A stretch of DNA of 64,000 bases from Bacteriovoracaceae bacterium UBA4097 (GTDB lineage: Bacteria; Bdellovibrionota; Bacteriovoracia; Bacteriovoracales; Bacteriovoracaceae): NCBI GenBank assembly GCA_002381765.1, contig DFXX01000020.1:7893-71892 (forward strand), read 5' to 3'. Under the pieces are notes generated by a model. The model was not told the DNA's origin. It searched no databases and was given only the letters and a program-made list of their open reading frames with translations. Shown piece after piece: positions 51,189-60,757 of this stretch (position 1 is the first letter of the stretch; every line of letters begins with the position of its first letter). The position numbers and the translations under genes are program-made.

Positions 51189-52673
51189 ATGAAAACAGCT
51201 GCTCAACAGAACGAACTTGCTACTCTTTCAACAGTTCTTCTTTCTAATCTGGACGAAGTGATCTTTTTCTCTAAGTTGACTGGATATATCCAGGACATGC
51301 TTCAGGAGCACAAGGTTCTGGGTTTTGAAGCTCTTTCTGATGGTTCAACTCGTCTGATCGCTGAAAACGGTAAGGGACTTAGTAAAGATAAGGTTCTTGA
51401 TAAAGGCCAGGGCCTTTCTGGATATGTTGCTCGTATGAAGCGCGCTTATTACTCAAATTCAGTAAAGCGTGATCCTTTAGCTTCTACTGGTATTCGTGAT
51501 GAAGTAGTTGAAGCTGAACTATGTCTTCCTATTATGGTTGAAGGTTCGGTTATCGGAACTATCAATGTTCAGTCGGTAAAAAAAGACCGTAACTTCTCTG
51601 AAAGCGACATCGTTGTCATCAATGAAGTGCTTGCGGGCCTTCAGTCACCGATCAGAAATATGCATCTCTTCCTTATGGCAAAAAATTTGAACCGCGAACT
51701 TATGGGTCGCATCGAAGCTAAGGAAAAAGAGCTTTCTAAGCGTGTAGAAATTCAGGTGATCAATCGCTTTGAAGATAACTCACAGATGATTGGTCTTTCA
51801 AAAAACTTTCTAGAGATCGTTCAGACTGCTAAGAAGATCGCTTCTCAAGATTTCCCGGTTCTTCTGGAAGGATCGCATGGAGTAGGTAAGAAGATTCTTG
51901 CTAAGAAGATCCATGGCTGGTCTGGTAAGAAAGGTGGTTGTGTTATCGCTTCTTGCTCAGCACTTAATGAAGCTCAGGCAGATCGTGAACTATTTAGCTC
52001 AAAAGGTCTGATGGTTCAGGCCAATGGTGGAACACTGATTATCGATGATATCGGTGCAACGACACTTCCTATTCAGATGAAAATTCTTCGTGCCTTGGTT
52101 TCAGGTGAAATGATCACTGTTGATACCGATGAGAAGATTGCTCTTAACGTAAGAATTATTGCAACTTCTAAGATCTCTATTAAGGAATTAGTTGAAGCTG
52201 GATCATTTAAGGAAGAGCTTTTCTACCGCTTGAATACACTTTCTCTTCGCATCCCGTCGCTTCGTGAGCGTCAGGAAGACATTAAAGTTATGGCCGAGTT
52301 CTTCTTGAACCAGGGTAAGACTGAATCTAAAGTTCTTACTTCAGGTGCGATCGAGAAGCTTAACTCTTACTTCTGGCCAGGAAATGCTCATGAGCTTAAG
52401 AACATAATGGAGCGCACCTATATCCTAACTGATGGTCAGTATATCGAAGCTTCTCATCTTCCAGAGTTCGCTCAAGAAGTGAAAGTAGAGAAGGAAGAGG
52501 CCCCCGTTAAGTTTAACGAATCTACTCTCTTTGATCTTGAGAAGAAGCACATTGTTGACACTCTTGATCATTTGAATGGGAATAAGACTCGCGCTGCTAA
52601 AGCCCTTGGAATTACAGTGAAAACTCTTTATAACAAGCTTCACAGCTATGGCATGATCGAGGCCCGTGAGCAG
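51189..52673 (+). CDS. GAF-AAA-Fis regulator without a GAFTGA loop
   Basis: 494-495 residues from ATG 51189 (AAAGGGG 6 bases before; ATG 51183 sits on the ribosome binding site). GAF domain about 20-160; AAA domain about 195-430 with Walker A GSHGVGKK (228-235), Walker B TLIIDDIG (282-289), and the FKEELFYRLNTLSLRIPSLRERQEDI block of NtrC-type activators; C-terminal Fis-type HTH (about 455-485, NKTRAAKALGITVKTLYNKL). The loop that contacts sigma-54 (GAFTGA) is missing: the sequence runs DRELFSSKGLMVQANGG. It should therefore not remodel sigma-54 polymerase. Codon and base use looks smoother and more AT-optimised than its neighbours, suggesting high expression. Confidence 0.9.
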
Positions 52674-52745
52674 TAAGATCAAATATCCGGGAAAACTTGA
52701 AGAGTTATAGCGAAAAAAGTAAAATAACACGACTAGGAGACCATT

Positions 52746-52958
52746 ATGTCTAAAACTGTTGATACTACACCCAATGATAAAAACATCGCACCAGAAGCGA
52801 TGACCATTAAAAACTTCAGAAGTAATGGTGATATTGAAAACTTTTATCGCTACATCCATGACAATGGATTACGTCGTGAAGCCTTTATGATGATGGAATA
52901 TGCCATCAGTAAGGTTGCCAAGCTGAAGAAAGGCAAGCGTTCTAAAACTCTTCAATAA
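52746..52958 (+). CDS. Small conserved-looking protein, 70 residues
   Basis: Has a strong ribosome binding site (AGGAG, 7 bases upstream) and starts MSKTVDTTPNDKN. Residues 20-60 look folded and helical (IENFYRYIHDNGLRREAFMMMEYAISKV); the C-terminus is basic (KLKKGKRSKTLQ). No family recognised. Lies 73 bases after the GAF-AAA regulator and may share its transcript. Confidence 0.65.
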   Translation: MSKTVDTTPNDKNIAPEAMTIKNFRSNGDIENFYRYIHDNGLRREAFMMMEYAISKVAKLKKGKRSKTLQ

Positions 52959-52975
52959 AATAATCATAACTACTT

Positions 52976-53001
52976 AAAGAGCTCCATTGACGGGGCTCTT
53001 T
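52976..53001 (+). terminator. Probable terminator after the 70-residue gene
   Basis: AAAGAGCTCC (52976-52985) pairs with GGGGCTCTTT (52992-53001), loop of 6. The T-run is short (TTTCTATCTC), so termination may be partial. Confidence 0.6.
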
Positions 53002-53019
53002 CTATCTCGGCAAGGAAAC

Positions 53020-54444
53020 ATGGAAGTCCCTTCTAAAAGTAAAATCGTTTTTGATCCTCTCTATGGATTTATCAATTTAACAAATCTCGAATGGGAAATT
53101 ATCCACACTCCTTTTTATCAACGTCTGCGTTGGATTAAGCAGTTAGGATTTACCTTCTATACCTTTCCTGGAGCTGAACATTCTCGTTTTGGTCACTCGA
53201 TTGGTGTTATGTTTAATGCTCATAAAATTCTTCAACGACTAGGAAAGGCCGTACCTGAGAGAGATCTTTTTGATGATACCGTTCATTCATCCGAGAAGGC
53301 TTACCATCAAAATATTCGCCTAGCGGCCTTGCTTCATGACCTGGGAACATTCATGTTCTCCCATACTACTGAAATGGCCTATATTCGATATGGCGATACT
53401 ACCAATGATAAGAATGGGAAGGGACATCCGGATGATCACGAACATCTGGGCTCTTATATTATTAAAAATACCGATTTCCCAGGAGGGATTACCTTCATCC
53501 TCAAGGCCTATAAGATCGATCCTCAGAACATTTCTAATCTCGTTAAAGGCGTGGATCCAAGTATTCTCGCTAATCAAATCCTACATTCAGAGATCGATTG
53601 TGACCGTATGGATTATCTTTTAAGAGACGCCCATTATTCGGGAATCAGATACGGAACTTATGATAGAGATTATCTTCTTCATCACTTCCGAGTGGCCAAT
53701 ATCAACGGTCACGACATCCTGACCATCAACCATAATGCTCTTCATGCTGTGGAAGATTTTCTTATGGCCCGCTTTGCCTGGTACTCTCAGGTTATTCGTT
53801 CAGCCAGAGGTGCCCGTTTTGATGCTATTGCTGAAGAGCTGACTTTCTATATGCTGGAAAAAGGAATGATTTATTCTTATTCTCAGCTGATGGAAATGAT
53901 CTCCAATGAGCCTTACCAGTTCTATACTTTTAATGATCAATACTTCATGCAGCAGGTTCATCTTCATTATACCAATGGAGACTTTAATAAGAATCCTCGT
54001 ATTAAAGATATGGCCTACTCTCTTCTTTTTGAGAAGGCACCAAAGACCATTCGCTGTGAAGAATTCAAGCAGCGTATTTTGAGTCAAGATGAGGATCATG
54101 TTTATGACAAGATCGTGAAGAAGGCTGAAGAGAAAATTCAGCAGATCAAAGATATCCTGAAGAAGAAGGGTACTGATAAAGATTGGATACTGGAAGATCT
54201 TCCCAAGAAAAATATCATCTTTGTTAAATCCCGCAGAAAGCTAGTTAAGTCTAAGACCAATGAGAATCTTCTACTGGAACGTGATCCGGCTAAGATCTTA
54301 ATGGATAATGGGGATGTCAAACTCTTAGGTGACGTTGAAAATTCAATAATTAGTGATCTTCAGACGAAGTTTAACTTCGTCCCGAATGTCTACTGTTCGG
54401 AATCTGCCTATGAACTGCTTCTCCAGGAAGGAATTATTTCTTAG
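53020..54444 (+). CDS. HD-domain phosphohydrolase
   Basis: 474 residues from ATG 53020 (AAGGAA upstream). HD superfamily of the dGTPase-like COG1078 type: [50 protein letters not shown] with His 59, [12 protein letters not shown] with His 106-Asp 107, and [16 protein letters not shown] with the distal Asp. These enzymes hydrolyse dNTPs or other nucleotides. The C-terminal 120 residues are helical and highly charged. The 3' end overlaps the convergent sugar decarboxylase gene by 4 bases. Confidence 0.88.
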   Translation: MEVPSKSKIVFDPLYGFINLTNLEWEIIHTPFYQRLRWIKQLGFTFYTFPGAEHSRFGHSIGVMFNAHKILQRLGKAVPERDLFDDTVHSSEKAYHQNIRLAALLHDLGTFMFSHTTEMAYIRYGDTTNDKNGKGHPDDHEHLGSYIIKNTDFPGGITFILKAYKIDPQNISNLVKGVDPSILANQILHSEIDCDRMDYLLRDAHYSGIRYGTYDRDYLLHHFRVANINGHDILTINHNALHAVEDFLMARFAWYSQVIRSARGARFDAIAEELTFYMLEKGMIYSYSQLMEMISNEPYQFYTFNDQYFMQQVHLHYTNGDFNKNPRIKDMAYSLLFEKAPKTIRCEEFKQRILSQDEDHVYDKIVKKAEEKIQQIKDILKKKGTDKDWILEDLPKKNIIFVKSRRKLVKSKTNENLLLERDPAKILMDNGDVKLLGDVENSIISDLQTKFNFVPNVYCSESAYELLLQEGIIS

Positions 54445-55388
54445 AGGATTTCTTTGAAGTAGTTAATAGTCTTTATAAGTCCTTCTTCCAACCGCACTTT
54501 TGGTTCCCAATTAAGAACTCTCTTGGCCAGTGAGATCTCTGGTAGTCTTTGCTTAGGATCATCCATAGGGAGAGTTTGAAAACTGATTTTAGAATGAGAT
54601 CCCGTAAGTTTAACCACTAGTTGCGCCAGTTCAAGGATAGTGAATTCGGTAGGATTTCCAATATTCACCGGACCGGTAAATGAAGAAGGAGTATGCATGG
54701 ACCGGATCATGCCTTCGATTAAATCGTCTACGTACTGGAATGATCTTGTTTGCATTCCATCACCATAAACGGTGAGGTCTTGATTCTTTAGGGCCTGGAC
54801 AATGAAATTACTCACCACCCGCCCATCATTAGGATGCATCCTTGGGCCATAGGTATTAAAGATTCGAACCACCTTAATTTTCACATTATGCTGACGATGG
54901 TAATCAAAGAATAAAGTCTCAGCACATCTTTTACCTTCATCATAGCAACTGCGAATTCCAATAGGGTTAACCCGTCCCCAGTAATCCTCAGGCTGAGGGT
55001 GCACTTCGGGGTCTCCATAGACCTCGGAAGTTGAAGCTTGAAGAATCGTGGCATTGGTTCTTTTCGCTAGACCGAGCATATTGATCGCCCCATGCACGGA
55101 TGTCTTAGTTGTTTGCACGGGATCGAATTGGTAATGGATGGGGGATGCCGGGCAAGCGAGATTGTAGATTTGGTCGACCTCTACATAGTAGGGAAGGGTA
55201 ATATCATGTCGGACAAATTCAAAATAAGGATTACTCATCAGATGAGCAATATTGCTTTTCTGGCCGGTAAAAAGATTGTCGGCACAGATGACATCACATT
55301 CCTCTTGCAACAACCGCTCACACAAATGGGAGCCAATAAAGCCTGCGCCTCCAGTAACTAAAACTCGTTTTCTGATAAATTCCTTCAA
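54441..55388 (-). CDS. UDP-glucuronate decarboxylase (UDP-xylose synthase)
   Basis: 315 residues, typical of UXS-type short-chain dehydrogenases. NAD-binding [15 protein letters not shown] (13-27); catalytic Tyr 149 and Lys 153 in [31 protein letters not shown] is the UXS signature. It makes UDP-xylose from UDP-glucuronate for surface polysaccharide or lipopolysaccharide. Other NDP-sugar epimerases share the fold, but the motif set favours UXS. Confidence 0.9.
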   Translation of the reverse strand: MKEFIRKRVLVTGGAGFIGSHLCERLLQEECDVICADNLFTGQKSNIAHLMSNPYFEFVRHDITLPYYVEVDQIYNLACPASPIHYQFDPVQTTKTSVHGAINMLGLAKRTNATILQASTSEVYGDPEVHPQPEDYWGRVNPIGIRSCYDEGKRCAETLFFDYHRQHNVKIKVVRIFNTYGPRMHPNDGRVVSNFIVQALKNQDLTVYGDGMQTRSFQYVDDLIEGMIRSMHTPSSFTGPVNIGNPTEFTILELAQLVVKLTGSHSKISFQTLPMDDPKQRLPEISLAKRVLNWEPKVRLEEGLIKTINYFKEIL

Positions 55389-55461
55389 GCAAACCTCGGC
55401 TGAATAGTAGGAGTTAAGAATAGCATATCGCAGATCGATTTAGTCAGTTTATATCCCATTC

Positions 55462-55491
55462 TTTACTTTTCCAATTAAGTCTCGGTACAAT
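55462..55491 (+). promoter_or_regulatory. Promoter of the ftsE-like operon
   Basis: TTTACT (55462-55467) and TACAAT (55486-55491) spaced by 18 bases, ahead of the ftsE-like gene. Confidence 0.5.
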
Positions 55492-55507
55492 GTTTGCATA
55501 CTGTTAA

Positions 55508-56254
55508 ATGAGTTCCATGAAGGAGCTCCGAATTATAAGGCAGGTTTCACGGATGTTAACCGGTCGAAGTGTTCCCTCTCAAGCAGGGACAAAGCAGCAA
55601 AATTATTTGTTTCATCTGGATAATCTTTCGGTGGAATACGGCTCTCTTAAGGCCTTGAAGTCAGTCCAATTGACCATTTATCCTGGCGAAATTCTTTTTG
55701 TTACAGGCCCATCTGGTGCCGGAAAGACCTCACTTTTAAGTGTGTTGGGGGGCCATTTAGAGCCCACTACGGGAAAGGCGATACTTCCTCATCAGAGATC
55801 TTCTAAGCATTTTGTTTCAACCGTTTTTCAAGATCTGCGCCTTTTGCAGAAAAAAACCTGCGAAGATAATATGTGGATGGCCTATGATGCTTCCATTTAT
55901 AATTCCAAAAATGATTTCTACCGAGATCTGGAAGATCTCTCCCGCATGCTTCAGGTTCAGGATTTTTTAGGAAGAAAAATCGAGGACTGTAATGGTGGTC
56001 TTAAGCAAAAAGTGGCGATGATTCGTGCTCTCTTATGTAAACCAACAGCACTTCTGGCCGATGAGCCTACCAGTTCCCTAGATAAGGATAATTCCTATCG
56101 TCTCTTCGAAGTTCTGAATCACTATAATCATAAAAAAGGTCTGACACTTGTATGGGCCACTCATAATAAAGAGCTGATTAAACAATTCCCGGGCAAGATT
56201 GCGCATCTTGAGGCCGGGCGCTTAGTGTATTCGGGGCATGCATGTTTTATTTAA
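55508..56254 (+). CDS. ftsE: FtsE-like ABC ATPase
   Basis: 248 residues. Walker A GPSGAGKTS (67-75), Q-loop Gln 108, Walker B LLADEPTSSLD (182-192), H-loop His 219. The ABC signature, normally LSGGQ, is CNGGL (161-165). FtsE with FtsX forms a septal complex that activates cell-wall amidases through EnvC. The first 30 residues (to SVPSQAGTKQQ) are extra; ATG 55517 and ATG 55553 are alternative starts, the last with AAGGCAGG upstream. Overlaps ftsX by 13 bases. Confidence 0.88.
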   Translation: MSSMKELRIIRQVSRMLTGRSVPSQAGTKQQNYLFHLDNLSVEYGSLKALKSVQLTIYPGEILFVTGPSGAGKTSLLSVLGGHLEPTTGKAILPHQRSSKHFVSTVFQDLRLLQKKTCEDNMWMAYDASIYNSKNDFYRDLEDLSRMLQVQDFLGRKIEDCNGGLKQKVAMIRALLCKPTALLADEPTSSLDKDNSYRLFEVLNHYNHKKGLTLVWATHNKELIKQFPGKIAHLEAGRLVYSGHACFI

Positions 56255-57042
56255 CAGAATTTTTCAAATCACTAGGGGAGTCTCTTCTTCGTGGTTTAAG
56301 TTTTTTTCTCCTTTCTTGCTTACTTGCTTTCAGTCTGACTCATAGAAACTGGATTGCTAAGACCATTGAGAAGATTAGCCCGGAGAAAATGGTCAATCCT
56401 TATTTTGTGGCAGTCATGGATGGATCGGTAGATGAAGCTAAAATTAGAACTCTAATTACTAAAATGCCGGGAGTCCTGGGCATCGACGACAAAGACGCAA
56501 AGCAAGGAAAGGTTAAACTAGCAGCTTTGGTTAAGCAGTTAGGAAAAGACTATTCACTTGATTCTAGTCTTATGAACTTCAAATCCGTTCGTATTATGTT
56601 AAGTCCTTCACTATCTAACGAGAGTCTTAATTTTCTGAGAGATCAGGTGATAAAGATGAGTGGCAAGGACCAAATCAATGCCTCTGAAGTTAAATATCCA
56701 GAAATTACCGGCGTCATGAATGCTCACCCCTTCTTTCAATTCTTGGCCAAAGCTGGGGACTGGGGAGTCGTGGGAATTCTAAGTTTTCTATGGATGATTA
56801 GTTATTGGTTAACTTATGATGTATTCAGATCTCGCGCTTATATCATTGAAAAGTTCCAAAGAAGAAAATTAGTTGCGGCCAAGAGTATTGCCAGTGGGCT
56901 AGGGGTAGTAGTTCTCTTCTTTACTGCGATTGGAATTTGGAATGGAACCCTCCGTTTTCTTGATTTGGGTGTCCTTTTAATGATTCTCTCGGTCTTTTGG
57001 ACTTTCTCCATGCAAGACTGGAAATGGAAACCGACTTTATGA
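56242..57042 (+). CDS. ftsX: FtsX-like septal permease
   Basis: 266 residues. FtsX topology: TM about 15-32, a periplasmic domain about 40-165, then three TM (about 172-190, 213-232, 237-255). The large periplasmic loop (IRTLITKMPGVLGIDDKDA) is the part that binds EnvC in other bacteria. Its stop overlaps the next start (ATGA). Confidence 0.85.
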   Translation: MFYLTEFFKSLGESLLRGLSFFLLSCLLAFSLTHRNWIAKTIEKISPEKMVNPYFVAVMDGSVDEAKIRTLITKMPGVLGIDDKDAKQGKVKLAALVKQLGKDYSLDSSLMNFKSVRIMLSPSLSNESLNFLRDQVIKMSGKDQINASEVKYPEITGVMNAHPFFQFLAKAGDWGVVGILSFLWMISYWLTYDVFRSRAYIIEKFQRRKLVAAKSIASGLGVVVLFFTAIGIWNGTLRFLDLGVLLMILSVFWTFSMQDWKWKPTL

Positions 57043-58049
57043 GGAAGGGCCTACTTCTTTTGACTCTTATTTCTTTCAATCTTCAGGCAGCGGTCAAGGT
57101 CACCCCTGCCGATGAATTATCTCGCCATCGTAATCAAGTCATGGAAATGGGAGCAAGACTATCAAGTCTCGAGAAAGAAATTGGGGCTAAGAATAATTTA
57201 TATCTTTCAAGCATTGAACAAATCAAGCAATTTGAAGCTGATATTAAGCTCTATAAAGATCATCTGAAGGAAATTCAGAAGCAAGTAAAGTTATCTCAGG
57301 AAGAAAATACAAAAATTTTAAAGAGCTATCTCTTGGAAAGTGAAAGTGAATCTACTGAGCTCTGGCAAAGAAAGGTTCATCTGGAACTCTTGAAGCAGGC
57401 CCAAGTAAAATTGAAAGACCGAGAAACTCAGCTGGCAAACTTTGAGTCTAAGGTGAACGAGTTTGATCAGAAGCTCTCTTCTCTTAAGCAAGATGAAGAG
57501 GAACTCGCAAAAGTGATTGATGAGTTAGAAACGAGAAAAAGAATAGCGATGGAGAAGTATCTTGAGCAAGTAGAGAAAAAGAAAAAAGTTGAAAAAATTG
57601 TCTCTACTCAAAAGGTGAAAACTCGTCTGGCAGAGGTTAAGAAAACTTTCGGCCAGGGCCCAGTGGTTCAAAAGAGGCCCGATCGTGTTTTCCCAAATCC
57701 TTTAGATGACTTTATGACCTATACCGCAAGTCCCAAGGGTGTAACCTTCAAGTATTCTTCTATTCAGCCTGTTAAGGCTGTAGGCCCAGGCAAGGTTGTC
57801 TTTGCAGGAGATTTGTCTAATTACGGACAAGTTGTTCTAATCGATCATGGAAATGATCTCAGAACCGTTCTTCTCGGAAAGATGAATGTGAGGGTCAAGA
57901 AGAACGATGTTGTTAAGAATGGAGATATACTGGCCTATACTCAGAATAATTCCAAGGAAGCTCAGAATCTTTACTTTGAAGTCAGAAAGAAAAATACCGC
58001 ACAAAACACTATTTTGTGGTTAGAAACCAATGGAGTTAGTAAAATCTAA
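57039..58049 (+). CDS. EnvC-like coiled-coil activator with degenerate LytM domain
   Basis: 336 residues from ATG 57039. Signal peptide (1-18, ending NLQAA), long coiled coil about 25-200, then a C-terminal LytM-type domain about 225-325. Zinc-binding residues are missing: the HLHF block is NLYF (310-313), and the first His-x3-Asp and the Tyr-x-His blocks are not found. As in EnvC, the domain should be a non-enzymatic activator of amidases. No amidase gene is adjacent. Confidence 0.87.
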   Translation: MRKGLLLLTLISFNLQAAVKVTPADELSRHRNQVMEMGARLSSLEKEIGAKNNLYLSSIEQIKQFEADIKLYKDHLKEIQKQVKLSQEENTKILKSYLLESESESTELWQRKVHLELLKQAQVKLKDRETQLANFESKVNEFDQKLSSLKQDEEELAKVIDELETRKRIAMEKYLEQVEKKKKVEKIVSTQKVKTRLAEVKKTFGQGPVVQKRPDRVFPNPLDDFMTYTASPKGVTFKYSSIQPVKAVGPGKVVFAGDLSNYGQVVLIDHGNDLRTVLLGKMNVRVKKNDVVKNGDILAYTQNNSKEAQNLYFEVRKKNTAQNTILWLETNGVSKI

Positions 58050-58078
58050 GGCGACTTCCACTGTCTTAGGAGCTCTTA

Positions 58079-59491
58079 ATGTCTGATCGATTGATCTTGT
58101 CTCTTATTCTTCTCTCTCTTTCTTTTGGAACTAGTTATGCCAGAGAAGAGAAAACTCTCGCTCCAAAAATTTCGGAAAATCGCTCCCGTTTTGAGCAGCT
58201 GGAGCTCTTCAATAAAGTCCTCCACCTTGTTGAGACCCAGTATTATCGACCAGTCAGTACAGAGAAGCTAATCGAGGGAGCACTTAGAGGAATGATGGAC
58301 ACCCTTGATCCCCATTCGTCTTTTCTTAATCGTGATTTCTTTGAAAAAATGCAGAATGATACCAAAGGTGAGTTTGGAGGCCTAGGGTTAGAAGTCACTC
58401 AGAAAGAAGGTGTTATTTATATCATCACTCCTATCGATGATACTCCAGCCTTCAGAGCAGGAATCAAACCAAAAGATAAATTAGTTGAAATCAACCATGA
58501 GCCAATTGTCGGTATGACACTTGAGCAGGCGATTGAAAAGATGAGAGGGAAGGTGGGAGAATCCATTAATCTCGGAATTATGCGGGAAGGGCTTGATTCT
58601 ATAAAATATTTTAAACTTACAAGAGAAATCATAAAAGTAACTCCAGTTAAGCATGATCTTATTGAAGATCAGTATGCCTATATACGTTTAACTCAATTTC
58701 AAAAAAGATCGACCGCTGCTATGATCGAAGCTCTCGAAGCTGAAAAAACGAAAGCAGAGAAAAAAGGCGGACTTAAGGGAATCATTCTTGATCTGCGCTC
58801 AAACCCTGGCGGACTTCTAGATCAAGCCGTTGATATCTCTTCTTTATTCCTGGATGATGGAATAGTTGTTTCTACGGAATCACGCGATCCTCAGAATAAA
58901 GATATTCGTTATGTAAAAAAATCTGGTTATAAAAACTTGGAAACTCCATTGATCGTCTTGATTAATGGTGCATCAGCCTCGGCTTCAGAAATTGTTGCGG
59001 GGGCTCTCCAGGATCACAAACGAGCTGTGATTATGGGATCTCAGTCATTTGGAAAGGGCTCAGTTCAAACGGTAGCTCAATTGGATAAATTTACGGGAGT
59101 CAAACTTACCATTGCTCAGTATATGACTCCAAACAATAGAAAGATTCAGGCCGTGGGGATTAAGCCGGATGTTGCTCTTGAAGAAGTCGAACAAGCCGCC
59201 TTTGAAAAGAATCTTAAGGAAGATCGTTATTTAAGAGAAAAAGATTTGAAGAACCATCTTACTGCTACCATTGAGACCGATGCAGAGAAAAAAGAGCGCG
59301 AGCAAAGAGAAAGAAGCGAGCGGGCCAAACGCATTAAAGAAATGAAAGAAAAAAAGAGCTCATCTAGCAAGAAGGATGATGAAATCTTTAAGACTTATAG
59401 CCCTAAGGAAGATTATCAGGTTCTCCAGGCCGTAAGATATCTGCAAGGTTTTAATGTCTTTAAGAGTGTTTTGAAGACAAGTAAGAAATGA
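58079..59491 (+). CDS. ctpA: C-terminal processing peptidase CtpA/Prc (S41)
   Basis: 470 residues. Signal peptide (1-21), substrate-entry region, PDZ domain about 95-175 (EFGGLGLEVTQKEGV), S41 core with LDLRSNPGGLLDQAV, catalytic Ser 303 (SASASEIVAGAL) and Lys 326 (SFGKGSVQ). A Lys/Glu-rich tail ends the protein. Ctp proteases cut cell-wall or lipoprotein regulators; placement after EnvC suggests division-related targets. Stop overlaps the xseA start (ATGA). Confidence 0.93.
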   Translation: MSDRLILSLILLSLSFGTSYAREEKTLAPKISENRSRFEQLELFNKVLHLVETQYYRPVSTEKLIEGALRGMMDTLDPHSSFLNRDFFEKMQNDTKGEFGGLGLEVTQKEGVIYIITPIDDTPAFRAGIKPKDKLVEINHEPIVGMTLEQAIEKMRGKVGESINLGIMREGLDSIKYFKLTREIIKVTPVKHDLIEDQYAYIRLTQFQKRSTAAMIEALEAEKTKAEKKGGLKGIILDLRSNPGGLLDQAVDISSLFLDDGIVVSTESRDPQNKDIRYVKKSGYKNLETPLIVLINGASASASEIVAGALQDHKRAVIMGSQSFGKGSVQTVAQLDKFTGVKLTIAQYMTPNNRKIQAVGIKPDVALEEVEQAAFEKNLKEDRYLREKDLKNHLTATIETDAEKKEREQRERSERAKRIKEMKEKKSSSSKKDDEIFKTYSPKEDYQVLQAVRYLQGFNVFKSVLKTSKK

Positions 59492-60756
59492 TGGACTTCA
59501 ATGCGGCCACAGTTTCCGAGCTCGTCTCTTCTATTAAGGGTCTTCTCGAAGAAGAATTCCAGGAAGTCATGGTTCAAGGAGAGGTTACCAATCTCTCTCC
59601 CTCGGCTGCCGGTCACTGGTATTTTACTTTATCCGATGAAGATGCTTGTATCTCCTGCGCTCTCTTTAAGGGAGATGCTCTCAGGAATCCTCTCATCAGA
59701 AATCTGAAAAATGGTGATAAGATTGTGGTGCTTGGACCTGTAAGTGTTTATCAAAAACGGGGATCATTTCAGCTTTTGGTAAAAAGACTTCTTCCGGCTG
59801 GGGAAGGCCAACTGAAGCTTCAGTTCGAAAAACTAAAAGCGAAGCTGTCTCAGGAAGGACTCTTTGATATTGAGCGAAAAAAAGCCATCCCTCTTTTTCC
59901 CAAGAGAATTGCCGTAATAACTGCTGAGCATGGGGCAGCTCTTCAGGATTTCCTGAACGTCATGAAGAGAAGATCATTGTGGTTGGACATCATCATCGTG
60001 CCGGCGATTGTTCAAGGGGATGCTTCGGCCAAGTCTCTTATAAATGCTCTGAAGAAAGCTCAATCTTTGCCGGAAGTCGATGTCATCGTATTAACCCGAG
60101 GTGGGGGGAGTATTGAGGATCTCTGGTCTTTTAATGATGAGAATCTCATTCGAGAAATGGCCCAGTGTGAAGTTGCCTTGATCAGTGCCGTCGGCCATCA
60201 AGTTGATTTTACTCTCTGTGATTATGTGGCCGATCACCGTTCGGAAACTCCTACAGCAGCCGCCGAAACGTTATCTCAGCCCCAGACTGAATTAAAATCA
60301 CGGCTCGTTTTTTGTCATAGTCATCTTAAGTCCGACCTTTTTAAACTGGGGCAACATGTTCAGTTGCTTGGGCAAAGATTTCATCCCAAGGAAATGCTCG
60401 CCCTTATCTGGCAGAAGCTGCAAACGGCCCAGAAAAAACTCTCATCGGTGCGACTTCTCGATCGGGGAGAGGAGTTAATTGGACATCAAGAAGCTTCTCA
60501 AAAGTTAGATGAAGCAATGATGAGATTGGATCACATTATTAAGATGAAAACAGCTGAGAGAAATGAGCAGTTAAAAAGACTTCACCAGGTTTTATCTGCA
60601 CTAAATCCTTCACAAGTTCTCAGTAGAGGCTTTTCTTATGTTAAAGTAAGGAATCAGGGTGTCGTTAGCTCTTTGAAGGACTATAATAATATTGAATCTT
60701 CGACACAATTTGAAATTCATTTCCACGATGGAAGTGGCATTGCCATGAAGGAGTGA
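59488..60756 (+). CDS. xseA: Exodeoxyribonuclease VII large subunit
   Basis: 422 residues. N-terminal OB fold (VSELVSSIKGLLEEEFQEVMVQGEVTNL), the DUxF-type catalytic core with TAEHGAALQDFLN, VDVIVLTRGGGSIEDLWSFN and DHRSETPTAAAE, then a coiled-coil C-terminus. It degrades single-stranded DNA with XseB; xseB was not found in this window. Two ATG codons are adjacent at 59488 and 59491. Confidence 0.94.
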   Translation: MMDFNAATVSELVSSIKGLLEEEFQEVMVQGEVTNLSPSAAGHWYFTLSDEDACISCALFKGDALRNPLIRNLKNGDKIVVLGPVSVYQKRGSFQLLVKRLLPAGEGQLKLQFEKLKAKLSQEGLFDIERKKAIPLFPKRIAVITAEHGAALQDFLNVMKRRSLWLDIIIVPAIVQGDASAKSLINALKKAQSLPEVDVIVLTRGGGSIEDLWSFNDENLIREMAQCEVALISAVGHQVDFTLCDYVADHRSETPTAAAETLSQPQTELKSRLVFCHSHLKSDLFKLGQHVQLLGQRFHPKEMLALIWQKLQTAQKKLSSVRLLDRGEELIGHQEASQKLDEAMMRLDHIIKMKTAERNEQLKRLHQVLSALNPSQVLSRGFSYVKVRNQGVVSSLKDYNNIESSTQFEIHFHDGSGIAMKE

Positions 60757-60757
60757 C

